Below are positions 1 to 12,300 of a DNA stretch of 44,972 nucleotides, in pieces. Numbering within the stretch: the first letter of the stretch is position 1; every line of letters begins with the position of its first letter. This DNA is from Heterotrichella gracilis. Lineage: Eukaryota; Sar; Xanthophyceae; Tribonematales; Xanthonemataceae. Below the pieces are notes generated by a model that saw only the letters and a program-made list of their open reading frames with translations, was not told the DNA's origin and searched no databases. Location: assembly GCA_032358255.1 (NCBI GenBank), contig JAULBX010026652.1, positions 1 through 44,972 on the forward strand, in the 5' to 3' direction. Position numbers and translations under genes: made by a program.

Positions 1-209
1 TTGCAGAATCTAAATGAATTGCATACTCGTATGTTGCAACCAGACCTGACATGCGCACAGCAGGAACGACGTGCAGCCGCTGTGATGTCACTCATGATCT
101 GCATTAGCAATGGGCCGTGCATGCCCATCATTGACATCTCCTGTATGCCATCCACACACGCCTTCCTGTGGACTTGCATGCCAACCCCTCTCCCTGGATG
201 TGTCTGCAG

Positions 210-337
210 AGCGTGGTTGGCCAGATTGCGAGCGCTGCCTTGGCGGTTGAGAAGCACATGGGGGGGCCACAGGACATTGAGGGGGTGCTGTGGAGGATGG
301 GGAGCTGTACATTGTACAGTCCAGGCCGCAGGTGTAG
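210..337 (+). pseudogene. 3' end of alpha-glucan / phosphoglucan water dikinase, frameshifted
   Basis: The last exon of a gene that enters from the left edge. After an acceptor ending at 209 (tgtctgcag) the frame reads VVGQIASAALAVEKH then MGGPQDIEG. After a shift of frame within the G run at 281-285 it reads VEDGELYIVQSRPQV and stops with TAG at 335-337. QDIEG followed by an (I/V)VQ(S/T)RPQ ending is the C-terminus of the glucan/phosphoglucan water dikinases, which phosphorylate starch using the beta-phosphate of ATP and act in plastid starch turnover. The unshifted frame runs on to 461 without family similarity. Whether this is a sequencing error in a G homopolymer or a real lesion cannot be told here, so 'pseudogene' is provisional. 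A related PEP-synthase-type dikinase is the main alternative. Bases 1-209 look like intron. Confidence 0.75.
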
Positions 338-1498
338 AACAGTTGATGTAGTGGCACTTCTAGAGGGGGAATATCCAGCTAATAGCTGGCGCTTTGCAGT
401 TTACAAACTGCAATTGCAAGAAATGGTTGAAGCTACTGGGGTGGAGTGCAGGTTGTCATGAGCTTGTTGCAAGGTCTTCGATTGTTTTGCATCTTCCTAT
501 ACTTGATAGTTATGAGTTTAAGCACTGGGGCAAAAGGAAGGTTTGCGGTCCTATAGTGGTGACATGTACCCTGGGTGTTGCCACGGTGAATTGGTCCCTG
601 ATATTTTGATATACCAAAAACGCTGAACAGCGGCAGGGGTGCAAGCCAACTGCCACAGTGGGCCATGATTCAATGGAAACGGTACGGCGTAGTTACTTTA
701 CTTCAATGACATGTGGACCTGCTATATTATGTGTTTTGTGCTACCCGACACGGCCAGTGTGGAGCTGCAGCTTCCTGTGTATAAGAAATCCCGCACGGAT
801 AGGCTATAGCAGCTGCTAAGCAGCCTGCTGGGTATACAGAATGTAACGTATGCTGTAACATAATATTTTTCACAAATTTGTATTGAGTGGCCAATTCACC
901 AAGTGAAGCATTCTGGGCCGGGGCACCGGGTAATCCTTTGCATCAGATTCTGCAAGGCACAGCATTTCCCCAGCTGCCCAAGCATCGCATTGCTTGCTGC
1001 CTAACTTAGAGGCAATGCACCGAAAAATTATAATTTTCCGTGGTGGTGATTTTTCGGGATTGTGAAACCACTATCTGTCCCTCAGGGTAGTCGAGTCCAT
1101 AATTTGAAAAACAAATGCACATAAGACCGTAGGTTGACGACACAAAACACTGTTGCAACATATAGCCTACGTACTTTGCAACGTGTGCATGAGACTCAGT
1201 GCAGACAAACAGATACCCACTCTGAGAGTCTGACTAGGAGTACCGTAACTGTTGCTGTATACTACGTAGTTGGTAGTATTACGCTTCTTGAATGCGAGCC
1301 CAACCTCACTCGCTGAGGCTGACAGTGACCCATGAACGCTAATCCTGGCTACAACAAGCGACTTGCCGTGCATGGTGAGTGATTGTTGGGAATTTTCGGT
1401 GACCAGCCAAGTGCATCCCTTCGACCTCAGGGGAACAGAGTCTGTCAAAAAGTGTTGGTGACCTTGTTGTGGTCCGTCACTGCTGAGCAATAGGCCTG
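338..1498. other. intergenic / UTR stretch
   Basis: The 3' flank of the dikinase and the upstream region of the Tudor gene. No exon with a family match was found. The only structure noticed is a 9-bp inverted repeat, ccgaaaaat at 1020-1028 and atttttcgg at 1049-1057, separated by 20 nt, which could form a small hairpin. Confidence 0.5.
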
Positions 1499-4400
1499 AT
1501 GTTCTCCCCCACGGTTGAGCACTCATCAGAACCTGGACTAGGTGCAAATATTGCTAGCATGCATGATTGCAACTTCAAAATAACAACTGCTACATTTTCT
1601 GAGGTCCCAAGTTTGAATGGAAACAACAATAGCTCTGAACCCACAGGGCACACTGCAAGTGCTCCCAGTGAGACTATGAATGATGAGCTATGCTCTGCCC
1701 AGCCTCAATCACCACCCAAGTTGGAACCAATGCAGCTGGTAGGCAAGAGGATACAAGTGCTGCGCAATGGGCAGTATGAAACTGCCAAGGTCATGCGCTG
1801 CGATGTGAAACAGGTAGGCGCGTGTACTGCCTCAGTGAGGCTGCTGGGCAGACATTCTGCTGCCAAGGTAGACATTTTGACATGATATAATGATTGCATC
1901 AATGACTTAGCTTGCACCATTGTCAAGTCCCAGTATCAGTCACGGTGACGGGGACACGTCAAAAACCTTCATCAATTAGCAACCAAGCTTTCAGGGGCTG
2001 CGTGGCGTTACTGATGAGGCATTATACTGCACCCATGGCAGGCAATACATGCCTCTATGCAGTTGTACACCGAAACATGCATGCATATGCCAAGCTGCAC
2101 CTCCTGACGTTTACCGAGTACAACAAATGTTCAACAATGCATGCAGAGGAAGCATTCAGTGAGATTTGAGAGTGGGGGCAAAGAGGAGTTGCTTGATCTG
2201 AACAAGGAAAAGTGGGTGCAGTGCACCATTCTATCCGAGGCACAGCCCGGCAAAAGAGAAGAGGCAAAGATGCCTGGTGTAAACTTTAAGGTAGGTTACC
2301 ACAATGCCTCAGGTTGATCACAGGTGCCAATGCCAGCTACTAACAGCAATCTGGCAGACTCTGAGGCAATGCACCCCTGGCTGATTGAAGGGAGTGAGGT
2401 GCACACATGATGAATGTATGGTACAGGTTGAACATGCTTCACAGGTACCTGATGTACAGGCACGTGCTTGCCGATGATTGCGGCCATCCCGCATTGGAAT
2501 GGCTACCCACGTCACAGTGCGTGTAGTCTGTGTCATACCACCACACGTTATGCGCAGCAAGTCAGTAACAGCTGTAGTGTGGTCCATACCTGGCAGGGAT
2601 GTGCTAGCCTACTGGTGCTGAGGGTACCAGGTTGAAACACCCCTGTGGGTCACCTTGCATCAATCAGCCAAAGATGATAACCGCGTCATTAATACCATGC
2701 AGTGCAACATGATGAGTGCTGCGGCATCTGAGCAACTGAAGGACCTCTCCATCAATGCCTCGCCTCTTCCACTTGGACTCCAGCCTGCCAACCAGTCACG
2801 CAGCATGTATACAGGCCTCATGAACACAAACAGCACTGAAACTCCCAGAGTGAATGGCATTGGCCATGCAGATTCAGCGCCCTCTCCCATCGCCAAGCCA
2901 GTAGCTCCCAAAATCAAACTTGCAGATCACCTGTTTGGAGTTACAGTAGCTGCACTGGCGGGCCTGCAGAACGACACCACCATGAGAGATGACTGCAAGG
3001 CAACGAACAAGTGTGCAGCAGAAATGGAAGGGGACTCACAGCAGACTACTGGATTGAAAGCTGTCAACCACTCTGACACTCCACTCACTCTGCCTACAAT
3101 GAAAAGCTCTGACCCTGCGCTCAGCCCACCTGCAGGTGACCCTCCAATGAGCATACGCTTTTCATGTCATGCCATGGGCGTGCTCGTGCAAACCATGCAT
3201 ACCCTGTGACTCAGTGACTGCGATGCTTGCAGAAGATGACTCCCCACAGCATGCGTCGCCAGGGGGCAAAGCTGGTGAACCAGGCATGATGATCAGCAAC
3301 AATTCGTGTGGGGGTGAGGACAGCGCTGATGTGGACAAGATGATCTCAGGAAAACGCACTCAGGATTCAGGGAGCAGTAACCCCGAAGAGGTGACCAACT
3401 GCTGCATAGCTTGTCATGTAATGTGAATCATGTAACATACGTTCTGGTACATTGAATTCTTGCATGCATAGCATACCGTATTTGATATTGTGTCTCAAAA
3501 ACATGTTGAGTGTAAGTTTGGCTGCCAGGCGAAGCTTGTGACCAGCTGAATGAATGCGTGCACTGTCCATTTCAACAGCGGTGCCCATTTGTAGTGGTTA
3601 TGTACCACCATGATTGATACTACCAGGCCAGCTTTTGCATCCTGCATGGGGCACGAGTTATCGCTGTTAAATATGCGCTGCATTGCACAATTGATCTTTG
3701 CATGTGTGCAGGATGACAACCCTGCCAGAGTGCGAATAACCCGTGGCCGGCACCCCACCAGGCCAGGCGGGTGTGCAGCGGGTGGCAAGCTGCTTGCTGA
3801 GGACCCAGAGCTGCTTGTTGGCCATAGGGTGCGGGTCTGGTGGAAGGCAGACGAGTGCTGGTACTTGGGCAATATCACTTCACACAACAATTCCAAGGTG
3901 ACAAGCCATGCACATGCTCTCTGCAATGCCATATATGCATTGGCAATCACTGCTTGGTTGCAACATTTGGCATGCAGACCAGCGTAATCTGTTTAGTTGC
4001 TTTTGCATGGGTGTCCAGAGGGAAGCTTATCTGGTGTATAAGGCTGTGTTTGTGCTGTGCAGCGAAAGCATCTGGTTGAATACCTAGATGGGGAGAAAGA
4101 ACTGGTTGATTTGAAGCGGGAGATTTGGAAGCTGGACTTGGCTGTCAAGGGGAAGAATGTGGCCAAGAAAGCGGAGCAGCAAGAAAACCCACTCAAGCGC
4201 AAAGCAGCAGCTGCTGGAGATGATGACGTGGATGGCGAGCAGAAGGTATAATTGAGCAAAGCGATATTGGCAGTTTTGTTTCTTATAATATTATATGACT
4301 ATATATTTACACAAGACTTAGTTTTGTCTGTGGGCAGAACATTACACACTGTAGCCTTGGTCACAAGATTATTGAGTAATGCAGCAAGACTGCCCGGACC

Positions 4401-5396
4401 CCTGCATGCAATAACTCTGAAGCATGTGTGCACTTATAAAGAAAACATTCCTATATTTGCAACTTGGCCTTCCGGCATAGGGTAAGAAAGGATTTTGACT
4501 ATTGGCCCTGACTCCAGATTGGCAACAGTGGAGGTTTGCAAAAACCTACCTCATCTTGCCATGCTTACAGGTTGAGCATGACATGGAGATGCATGACGGC
4601 ATGGTGCCTGATGTGCAGCCGCCACGGCTGGCGCCAGGTCCAAAGAGGAATAAAGTTGAAACAGACGCCAATGGTACGATGCTGGTGTTGCAAATGACCT
4701 GGTAATGCTTATTGCTTTATAATACCGCAGCAAAATTTTTCCTGCGTGCATGCCAGGAGATCACTGCCCATCATCTTAATCACTGCCTATCATCCCACGT
4801 GGTACTGTCACCACCCACCATCTTGACAACTGCCATGGGTTGCTAGTAAACCATGCTGCTCATGCAGGGACCAAAACCGCAGACAGGATTGTGTTGCAAG
4901 ATGACGACCTGGCCGTCCATGCCAAATGCACCGGCGAGGTGGAAATTTACCACGAAATGCCAGCTGGTGCTAGTCCAGAGTCGGTTCAAGTGAAGCACAC
5001 TCACAGGGCAATCACTATCAACTACACAATATTGCAGCAGGTATTGGCAGTAGCTACCCACACGGAGCAGCTACCACACGCCACCATGGCATGCTCTTAC
5101 ACTGTACATTGTTTGCAGTCCATATTCTTTGTAATGTTTTTTAAATCAACTTCGCTACTGTGACCTTGTCAGCAACTGACGAGGCCATAACGAGGCTCAT
5201 TGCCACCATGCAGGGGGAAGACATGGTGGCCGCTGGACAACCACAGAGGGTGCGGGTGGTTGTGTTGCTGCCAACCAGACTGGCAGCTACCCTGGAGCCT
5301 ACAGCAGAGGCTGCCACTGCCAGTGACAGGGCACCAGCTGGCAGCGTGACTGTCTTCAACGTGGGAAGGCGCTTGAGCATTCACGTTGGCTACTAG
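1499..5396 (+). CDS. Two-Tudor-domain PDS5-type chromatin protein
   Basis: Nine exons: 1499-1813, 2147-2290, 2631-3135, 3233-3390, 3712-3897, 4063-4245, 4571-4673, 4868-5040, 5184-5396, giving 659 aa. There are two Tudor-like domains of the kind found in plant PDS5 cohesion regulators. Domain 1 spans about residues 80-150 (LVGKRIQVLRNGQYETAKV, then RKHSVRFESGGKEELLDL). Domain 2 spans about 400-460 (LLVGHRVRVWWKADECWYLG, then RKHLVEYLDGEKELVDL). Such domains often bind methylated histone tails or act as scaffolds. In PDS5 they follow HEAT repeats, which are absent here. The linker is Ser/Thr/Pro-rich, and a Lys-rich segment follows domain 2. ATG 1499 is the first Met after an in-frame stop at 1484. 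The last acceptor (acgag, 5183) is weak, so the final ~70 residues are the least certain part. Function is inferred from the domains only. Confidence 0.78.
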
Positions 5397-6114
5397 GACA
5401 GCAGGGACTATTTGCGTGGCCGATGTGAGATGCTCAAGCCTTCAGAAGCCATTGTTCAGTACCCAATGGCAGCCTTTCAACAAACACTTGCCAGTGAGGG
5501 TATTTATGGGGAAATGCGAGATATTGCAAAAGCGTGTCCACTGTTATTTTTATGTACTGTTTAGCACCTTGTGTGCGTGTCCTACATGATAGGGGTATAC
5601 GATGCCTGGAGTGATTAAATAGTGTTTGCGCAGTTCTACTTATTTGCTTTCCCAGGGAACTTTTTTCACTCTGAGACGGTTTATTCTACAATAGTGCCTG
5701 ATTGAGCACCAGCAATAGCAGTTTAATGGCGTTTGCAGATAAAAAGTGAAATAGACCCGCTTGTATCTCCAGAGCCTGGCAGATGTGTGAGTGTAATAAA
5801 CACGAATAAACAACTCGAGTCCCTACACCGTCAAAACATGGACTGTGCGCGTATAGCAGTCGACTTTATTAGGCCTTGAATTAAAAGGGACCCTTGCGAT
5901 TGCTCTGCAGTGGCCTTTCGGAATTGCTTTAATGCGGATTGTTCACTAGCTTTTGCATATGCATGCATTCATCGAGTTTCCATCTCAATCTATACATGCA
6001 GGGTAGGTCGCAGGCCACGGTCAACTGCCAGTTATGCTTCTGAATGCCTGAATACATTTGGGTAGTAGCAAAGCTGGTTCGAAGAAAGATACATGGTATG
6101 GACTATTCGCCCAT
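5397..6114. other. 3' UTR and spacer
   Basis: No coding exon recognised. The stretch holds the likely poly(A) signal of the Tudor gene near 5792-5800. It also contains possible upstream sequence of the dioxygenase gene: the reading frame of that gene's first exon stays open back to about 6058 without an ATG, so an upstream 5' exon is possible. Confidence 0.45.
5792..5800 (+). promoter_or_regulatory. poly(A) signal TGTAATAAA
   Basis: TGTAA, the usual chlorophyte poly(A) signal, overlaps AATAAA. It lies about 395 nt after the Tudor gene stop codon, and a second AATAAA follows at about 5805. The same fused TGTAATAAA form occurs after the D1 gene at 42401. Confidence 0.55.
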
Positions 6115-7704
6115 ATGCATGAATATATATGTGGGGTCTCAGTTGATGCTTTCGAGGCCCAGGGGTATTTGGTGCTGCGAGACTTCATAACCCAGAACCA
6201 ACTGGAAGCGCTACAAGAGGTACTTTCAATTATGTCTTTCGGCAGATGCAGGCGGTCAGTTGTATGAAATGAGAATGCATATTGCTGCAGGAATGTGAGA
6301 CACTGCACAGCATAGCGCAGGAACAGTCAGGCACTTACAATGACCAGGACTGGGCTGCAAAGGAACGGTAGGTATCTTATCACACAGATACAACAAACAT
6401 ATATGCACCGCTTGCTGGTCCCATAGCCCTGCACTGCCCTACACCACCCTATTCGTGCGCTTCCCATGACTGCGCCAATCCTGCCTACAGTGGGTGCATC
6501 TTTGAGGCTTTACAAGGCAGCCAAGATACCCCTGCAGCATTTGAGGCTGAGATATACAAGCGAGAGCGTTGCAAGTGGCCGTTGAAATCTGCAGTGTGCG
6601 ATCTACTGTTCCAATCGCCCATTACTCGGCTGGTCCATGAGCTGCTGGGAAGTGAAGCAACTTTGTACAATGATCAGGTCAGTTGGCAGGTAGTGCTTAT
6701 TGTGCTCTAACCTGCGCACATTGTTTTTGCACGTGACCAGCTTTTATTGCCAACGCAATGCTGGCAAATGATTTGTCAGGCAAAATTTGTTTGCTTTGTG
6801 ACGCACAATCTGCTAGCAATTAATTCACAAAAATATTTCAATATCCATGCCAACCGGTACACAGCACGATAACAATGCTATTGTGTGCTCATGCGCAGTA
6901 CATAATCAAGTCACCGCAGTCATTGCTATCGGAGTTCCCAGTGCACAAGGATTCAGACTGGTGCCGGGGCGAGGACATGTGCTACTCTCCATACATCTCT
7001 GTGTGGATTGCTCTGGATGATATGGACGACAGTGAGTTTTGTGTTTTTTGAGTGAGCAAATTCCAAGTTGGACCACAGTGTGCTGTTTACAAAATAATGT
7101 ACTTGGTGCCCATGTATGTGACGTCATTGTTGTTTTGATGTCGCCAGTCCGTGCACGGGGATGGACAACGTAGCATCATATCAGTAGGACCGCTACCACC
7201 ACATGTTGAAAAGCATCACATGACGCATGCAATTTGCCAACTGCAGGCAATGGCCAGTTGAAGGTTCTGCCAAAAGATCAACAGAAGTTCATGGATGATG
7301 ATGCAGCACGGCCAGCTCTCAAAGATCTATTGCCATTGGATATCACCGCTGGCACTGTGGTGAGCTTGTGGACTTAGCACATTTCCTGCACATGCGGAGG
7401 AAATAAATCTATAGTCAATTCTTTTGTGAATTGACTGCACATTGAATATCAAAGGTGTCAAGAGATGGCCCTGCAGCAGTTCCTGATGCACTTGCATACC
7501 GTATTCCTCATGACCGCATCACATTACCTGCAATTCACTGTGTGATTGCAGGTCGTCATGAGCGATACCCTGTGGCATGGCAGTGGTCCAAATAAGAGTA
7601 GGTTTGTCCGCAGAGCGTGGATGCCTCAGTTTTCAGCAAAGCCAATCACCTACAAGGCCACGGGTAAACCAGTGTCGCTTGCAATCAAGCTGCAAGAGTC
7701 TTGA
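6115..7704 (+). CDS. Phytanoyl-CoA dioxygenase (PhyH) family Fe(II)/2-oxoglutarate oxygenase
   Basis: Six exons: 6115-6219, 6291-6367, 6491-6677, 6899-7031, 7247-7359, 7552-7704, giving 255 aa. PhyH-family enzymes hydroxylate acyl-CoA or other small substrates using Fe(II), 2-oxoglutarate and O2. The N-terminus carries the family signature FEAQGYLVLRDFI. The HxD iron ligands are in FPVHKDSDW, and the distal iron ligand is the His of SDTLWHGSGPNKS. Arg residues just after it (SRFVRRAW) could bind 2-oxoglutarate. The length suits a minimal PhyH domain. No C-terminal peroxisomal SKL signal is present (it ends KLQES), so a peroxisomal phytanic-acid role is not supported and the substrate is unknown. 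ATG 6115 is the first Met in the open frame. An upstream coding exon cannot be excluded. Confidence 0.88.
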
Positions 7705-9315
7705 AATTTGGTGCTGAAGAAGCAAGCATTGTTTCATTTGTATGAATGCACTTTGTGGAGGTGCAAAAATGACTAGAGTATGTGCACATGGTCAAATCTG
7801 CAGGCACGTGCTTGGCTTGTGTACAACATGGAAGCGAGGAACAATCTCTGTGGTTGGCAGAATGCTAGTGTTGCGTTTCCCCCCCTGTGGATAACAATTT
7901 TCCAGCTTTTGGCTTCCAGCAAAATGTATTTCAATCAGCGAAACAGCTTGACATCTCGCAAATGACAGGCGCGGCACAGCCACGCCAGTTTTTTTCCTCG
8001 TGCTTATTTTTACACAGAAGCTTATTTTCTAAACAAAAGGTATGGGTCACTAGGTTTTCGGCAATTAAAGTGCATCGTTTGTGTCTGAGCAATTATACAT
8101 TTTATGTTATTGCATAATGTATTTATCCAGGAACTATGTCCTGTATGCTGTTCTGTTCAGGCACCCTTATTAAAATTTTGAAAGACCAGCTCAAGGGCGT
8201 TCACAACTTCCATTGTGACTAAAAACACCTTGTGACTGGGGGCCACATAAAATAATTGACCCTTGAACCTTTCCTATTTTCATCTGGTAGCTAGCCTGTG
8301 TGCCGTCTGCTACCAAGGATGCCAGACGGTATACTGCAGCAGCAGGCGGCCAAGCAATCTGCACATGCGTTCATATCGGTGTTTTGAGTTGAAAGTGGTG
8401 GTGGAAAGGCTTTGCTCAATTATTGTTGCACCACTGTTCATGGCAGTGTGTGTGTGTCCCTGGCGAGGTAATGGGGAGATGTTTGTGTGTAATGTTTTTG
8501 GCAGAGGCAGGCAAATAAACGCCAGGGGGATTGCTTACTACGGAAGAATGGGGAGGCCATGACAGCATCGATCCATGGCATGCGATTTCGAGTTGGCCTT
8601 TACGTTTGGGGGCAGCGCGATCTTTTAGAAAGGCCAAGGTTTTGAGTAACCTGTCTCACACCCTGCAGCCTGCAAACTGAAAAGGTTGTCAATATCAGTG
8701 GAAGCGTTGGCCTGTGTGTTGGTTGGTGCTGTCCTGTGTCAGTTCTGCCCTTTTCCACCTCTTGTCATGCTCGAACCACCTGTGGCAGACACAGGTTTTG
8801 GGCTGAAGGGCAACGCCTTGCAAGCCACTTTATAGATAAAAGCTTCCCTCAAACCCGTGAGCCATGAGCTGCAGCGCGCCTGCACAAGTGTAGCCGCAGT
8901 TGCTTGGTGCAGGGCGGCAATTGGCAGGTAATGGAGGTTTCCTGCATGGCAATAGAAAGGGCAACAACAGGGGGTTCGCAAAACCCGTTAGTTGCTGTCC
9001 CCACGCTTGTGAACCTGTCCTCCGTGGACTGTGGAGACTATGTCTGCTAAAACAGAGCTGCCACACTGGCCTGCCTCGTGGTGGATCCGAGGAGGACACA
9101 AGTGGCCTGCCCTGCCCCCTTTCCAGCCAATATCGTGTCAGAAGGCCCTCCAGCTCGATCACGCATATCCACTGCACATTCTAGCGCTACGTCTTGTTCT
9201 TCGGTGGCTGAAATACGTGTGCAGTTCGCTTCTTTTTTTTGGTAGTACTTTGGCTGCTTGCATCCTTGTTTTTCATGTATTCCTTGGCTTTTTTTGCAGG
9301 CTGGCCATTCCAAAC
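7705..9315. other. 3' UTR / spacer / 5' UTR
   Basis: About 1.6 kb without a recognisable coding exon between the dioxygenase and ARID genes. The last part, up to a pyrimidine-rich acceptor-like tract and cag at about 9300, may hold a 5' UTR intron of the ARID gene. Short ORFs on both strands overlap each other, and none shows a family motif. Confidence 0.45.
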
Positions 9316-12300
9316 ATGGGACCAAATACACGCAGCAGGCCAACTTCAGCATCAGCTGCGGTTGGGAAAAATCTGCAATTCAGCCAGTTTGCAAGCACAT
9401 ATCCTGACTACTGCAGCAGCAAAGGCAAGTATTTTGGGGGAATGTGCTTGGGGTTTATTTTGGAGGTGGCTGCGGTTGTCATGGTTGCGGGCTGCCCTTA
9501 GCTTTAGCAGAGGACAGTGTGAATTTGTTGCAGGTCTGCTACCAAAGGAGGGTTGGGAAGCTCAGGAGCTTTACAAGCTGTTTAGCTTTGTATCTGAGCT
9601 TGGTGGGTATCAGGAGGTTGATGGCAACGAGCTGTGGGACCAGGTTGCCACTGCCCTCATTGACAGGAACGCCCGAAAATCTAATTTAAAAGCTATCTAC
9701 GACAGTGAGCTGGCTGGATTTGAGGCGTTCCTGCTCAGCACTCCTTTGCTGCTGAGCAGCACATCAGCTGGTGCCACCAAGTCGGACGTAAGTTGGCCAC
9801 CCTGCCTCCTAGTTGCCAAGTTTATCGCAAAACCTGCCATGTGTGTCCTTTTAGGGTCATGGCAGTTATTCATGATTATTGCACCAAGAGCAGTCCTCCC
9901 ACTCCCTTGGATCAATGTGAACCCATAAAATCCATATCATCCGGCCTTCTCTGGCCTTCTCACGTCTTATTTTCAGCTCCGCACACATGCAGATGGATGA
10001 CATGGAGCCACTGTTCAAGAAGCAGCGCATTGAGCAGCACACAGGCAGCACCCAGGCTACCAAGGTGCGCCAGCTGATGCTCTATCAGACAGCATATGCC
10101 TCCCAGTCTGGCACTGATTGTTCTGAGCATGCACGGTTGCCCACACAGGTCAATAGCCCCAGACCATCATCAGCGCCAAAAACTGTGTTCACAGCCGTCA
10201 CAGCCGTCAAACGAGGCCCCGGTCGCCCTCCATCTGCCAAAACGCTGGCTCGACGGATGCTCATGAATGGGATCGTTCGCCCTGAGAATCAGACGCCCAA
10301 CTCACAGCAAGGTAGACATTGCCTTTGCCATGTATCCTTGGCAATCTGCAAGTTGCGCATATAAGATTTGACGCTGGTTTACTATTGGCAATTTCAGGCT
10401 GATCTTGTGTGTGAACATGCGGCAGGAACACCATTCGGCAAAGTGAAGGGCATGGTAGCCAAGCACCCCATGCCACTACTGCCCGTGGTTGGCATTCCAC
10501 CCTTGCCGGCAAGGGAGGTGCATGGCAGCATCACCTACGTGGATCCTGTTGTCAGCCCCAGCCAGCAGATACCGCCGGTGATCTTCACAAACCCCAGGAA
10601 GCCACCGCCACTGCCCAGGATAACCAAGCCTATCCCGCTTGCCCGGGCAAAGACTGCGCCGGCAACCCTTGCAAAGGTCACTCCCAAGCAGCAGACAAAA
10701 CTGGGACCAAAGCAGCCGCCATCCAAGAGCTTGAGCGCTGTGAAGAATGCTAGTGAGATGGCAGCCGCACAGCATTTTTCACGGGTAAGGCATTGTATAT
10801 TGGGAGCAGGCACGTTCTGGGTTCTTGCCATCCTCATTGTCATATCTTGTGTGGCTGTGACAGCTTCTAGACTGGGTTTCACTCCTCATACATTTGTGCA
10901 TGCGTATCACAATGACAATAACAAAAAGCGGGTTTCAACATAAACACCTACCGATGCCCTAAATCCCATCTTTGAAGTTAGCAACAATGCCGTTGGCATG
11001 CAGGCGCTTGGGCGGGTTGTGTATGGGTCGGTGAGCTATTTGGATCCTGTGAACAGCGTCACGCAGCGGGAACCCACCCCAACGGTGTGCGAGGTGCAGC
11101 CGCATTGGCAGAAAGCCAGGATGCCAGAGAAGCTCAAGCCCAGGTCCAGGGCACATGAGACGCAGTACATGGTGGAGACCTTCAAGCCACAGCCACCGCT
11201 CAATGGCAGCAAGGTACAGTTACAGTCATGTTCATGCATGACCCAAGTGGGTGATAGTTACACTTCATGCATCTTTGCCATCCAACTATTAATGCTTGAC
11301 AATAAGAGAACAAAATACAAATATATACCAATAAAGCCATGCTAGCCACTGCAAGTTATGCAACTGGTTTATTTGCTGATTTGCTGATGGTTTTTGGCTA
11401 TGACTGCCAGATAGCTGGCTGGCAGGTAATCAATTGATTGCAATGTACCAATCGTGCACCCACTTCCTGTGCCCCCCTATTGCTGCAGCCGCCAGGTGTG
11501 TTCTTCAAAGAGATGGTGCACTGGGTGCGAGACATGGCCACCAGCTTTGGACCGCGCGCAGCGGCGGCCGCAGAGCAGGTCGGGCGCCAGACGCGGTCAC
11601 GGTCTCAGCCCTACCACGAGGCTTTCAACCGCCTGCGCAACATGCGCATTGAGCAGAGCGAGCTGGCGGCAGGGTTCAGGGGCAGCGGGCGGCGGCGCAC
11701 GCAGGCGCAGCAGCAGGGCTACCACCCAATGGAGGCGGAGTACAGGTGGGGGTTTTGGGCTAGGGGCTAGGGTTTTGGGGTGCAGCGGGTGGCAGCACAG
11801 CCAAAAGCAGCAGCAGTAGGGTTGCCACTCTGTGGAGACAAAAGCGCATTCCCTTGTTCCATGGGCATGGGATGTAACCGGTGTAGGTTGGCACGGTGCT
11901 GGACCACGCTGATAAGATTCCCTGTCGACCTGTGCAGCAAATTGCAGGTACTGAAGTCTTGGCCCTCAAGCTGCATGCTATATTAGGACAAGTGATGTGA
12001 TTAGGGTGTTGTTAAGGATGTCTCTGACTTGAGCAGCTCCTGTGGTCATACACTCCACTATGTGGTGCTAATCTTGCTGCCACGCAGGCGCCGCCTGTAC
12101 ATTGACCCATCGGAACGCACGGACTGCCGGGAGGGCAATGAGTTCCAGGCCTTGCTGCCTATCTCTCTCATCAAGCCTGCACAGCCTACGGATGAGGAGG
12201 CGCGGTGGATCAGCGACTGCGTGCACACGCCTGGGGTTGGTCCAGGCGCCCCCGCCCTGCCCTGCACGCTGCGCGATGCGCCTGGGTGTGTGGAGAACAT

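Noticed and set aside
338..461. Continuation of the dikinase exon frame to 461 as a genuine C-terminus
   Set aside because: The other frame carries the diagnostic VQSRPQV ending followed at once by TAG, so the longer frame is better explained as a frameshift product.
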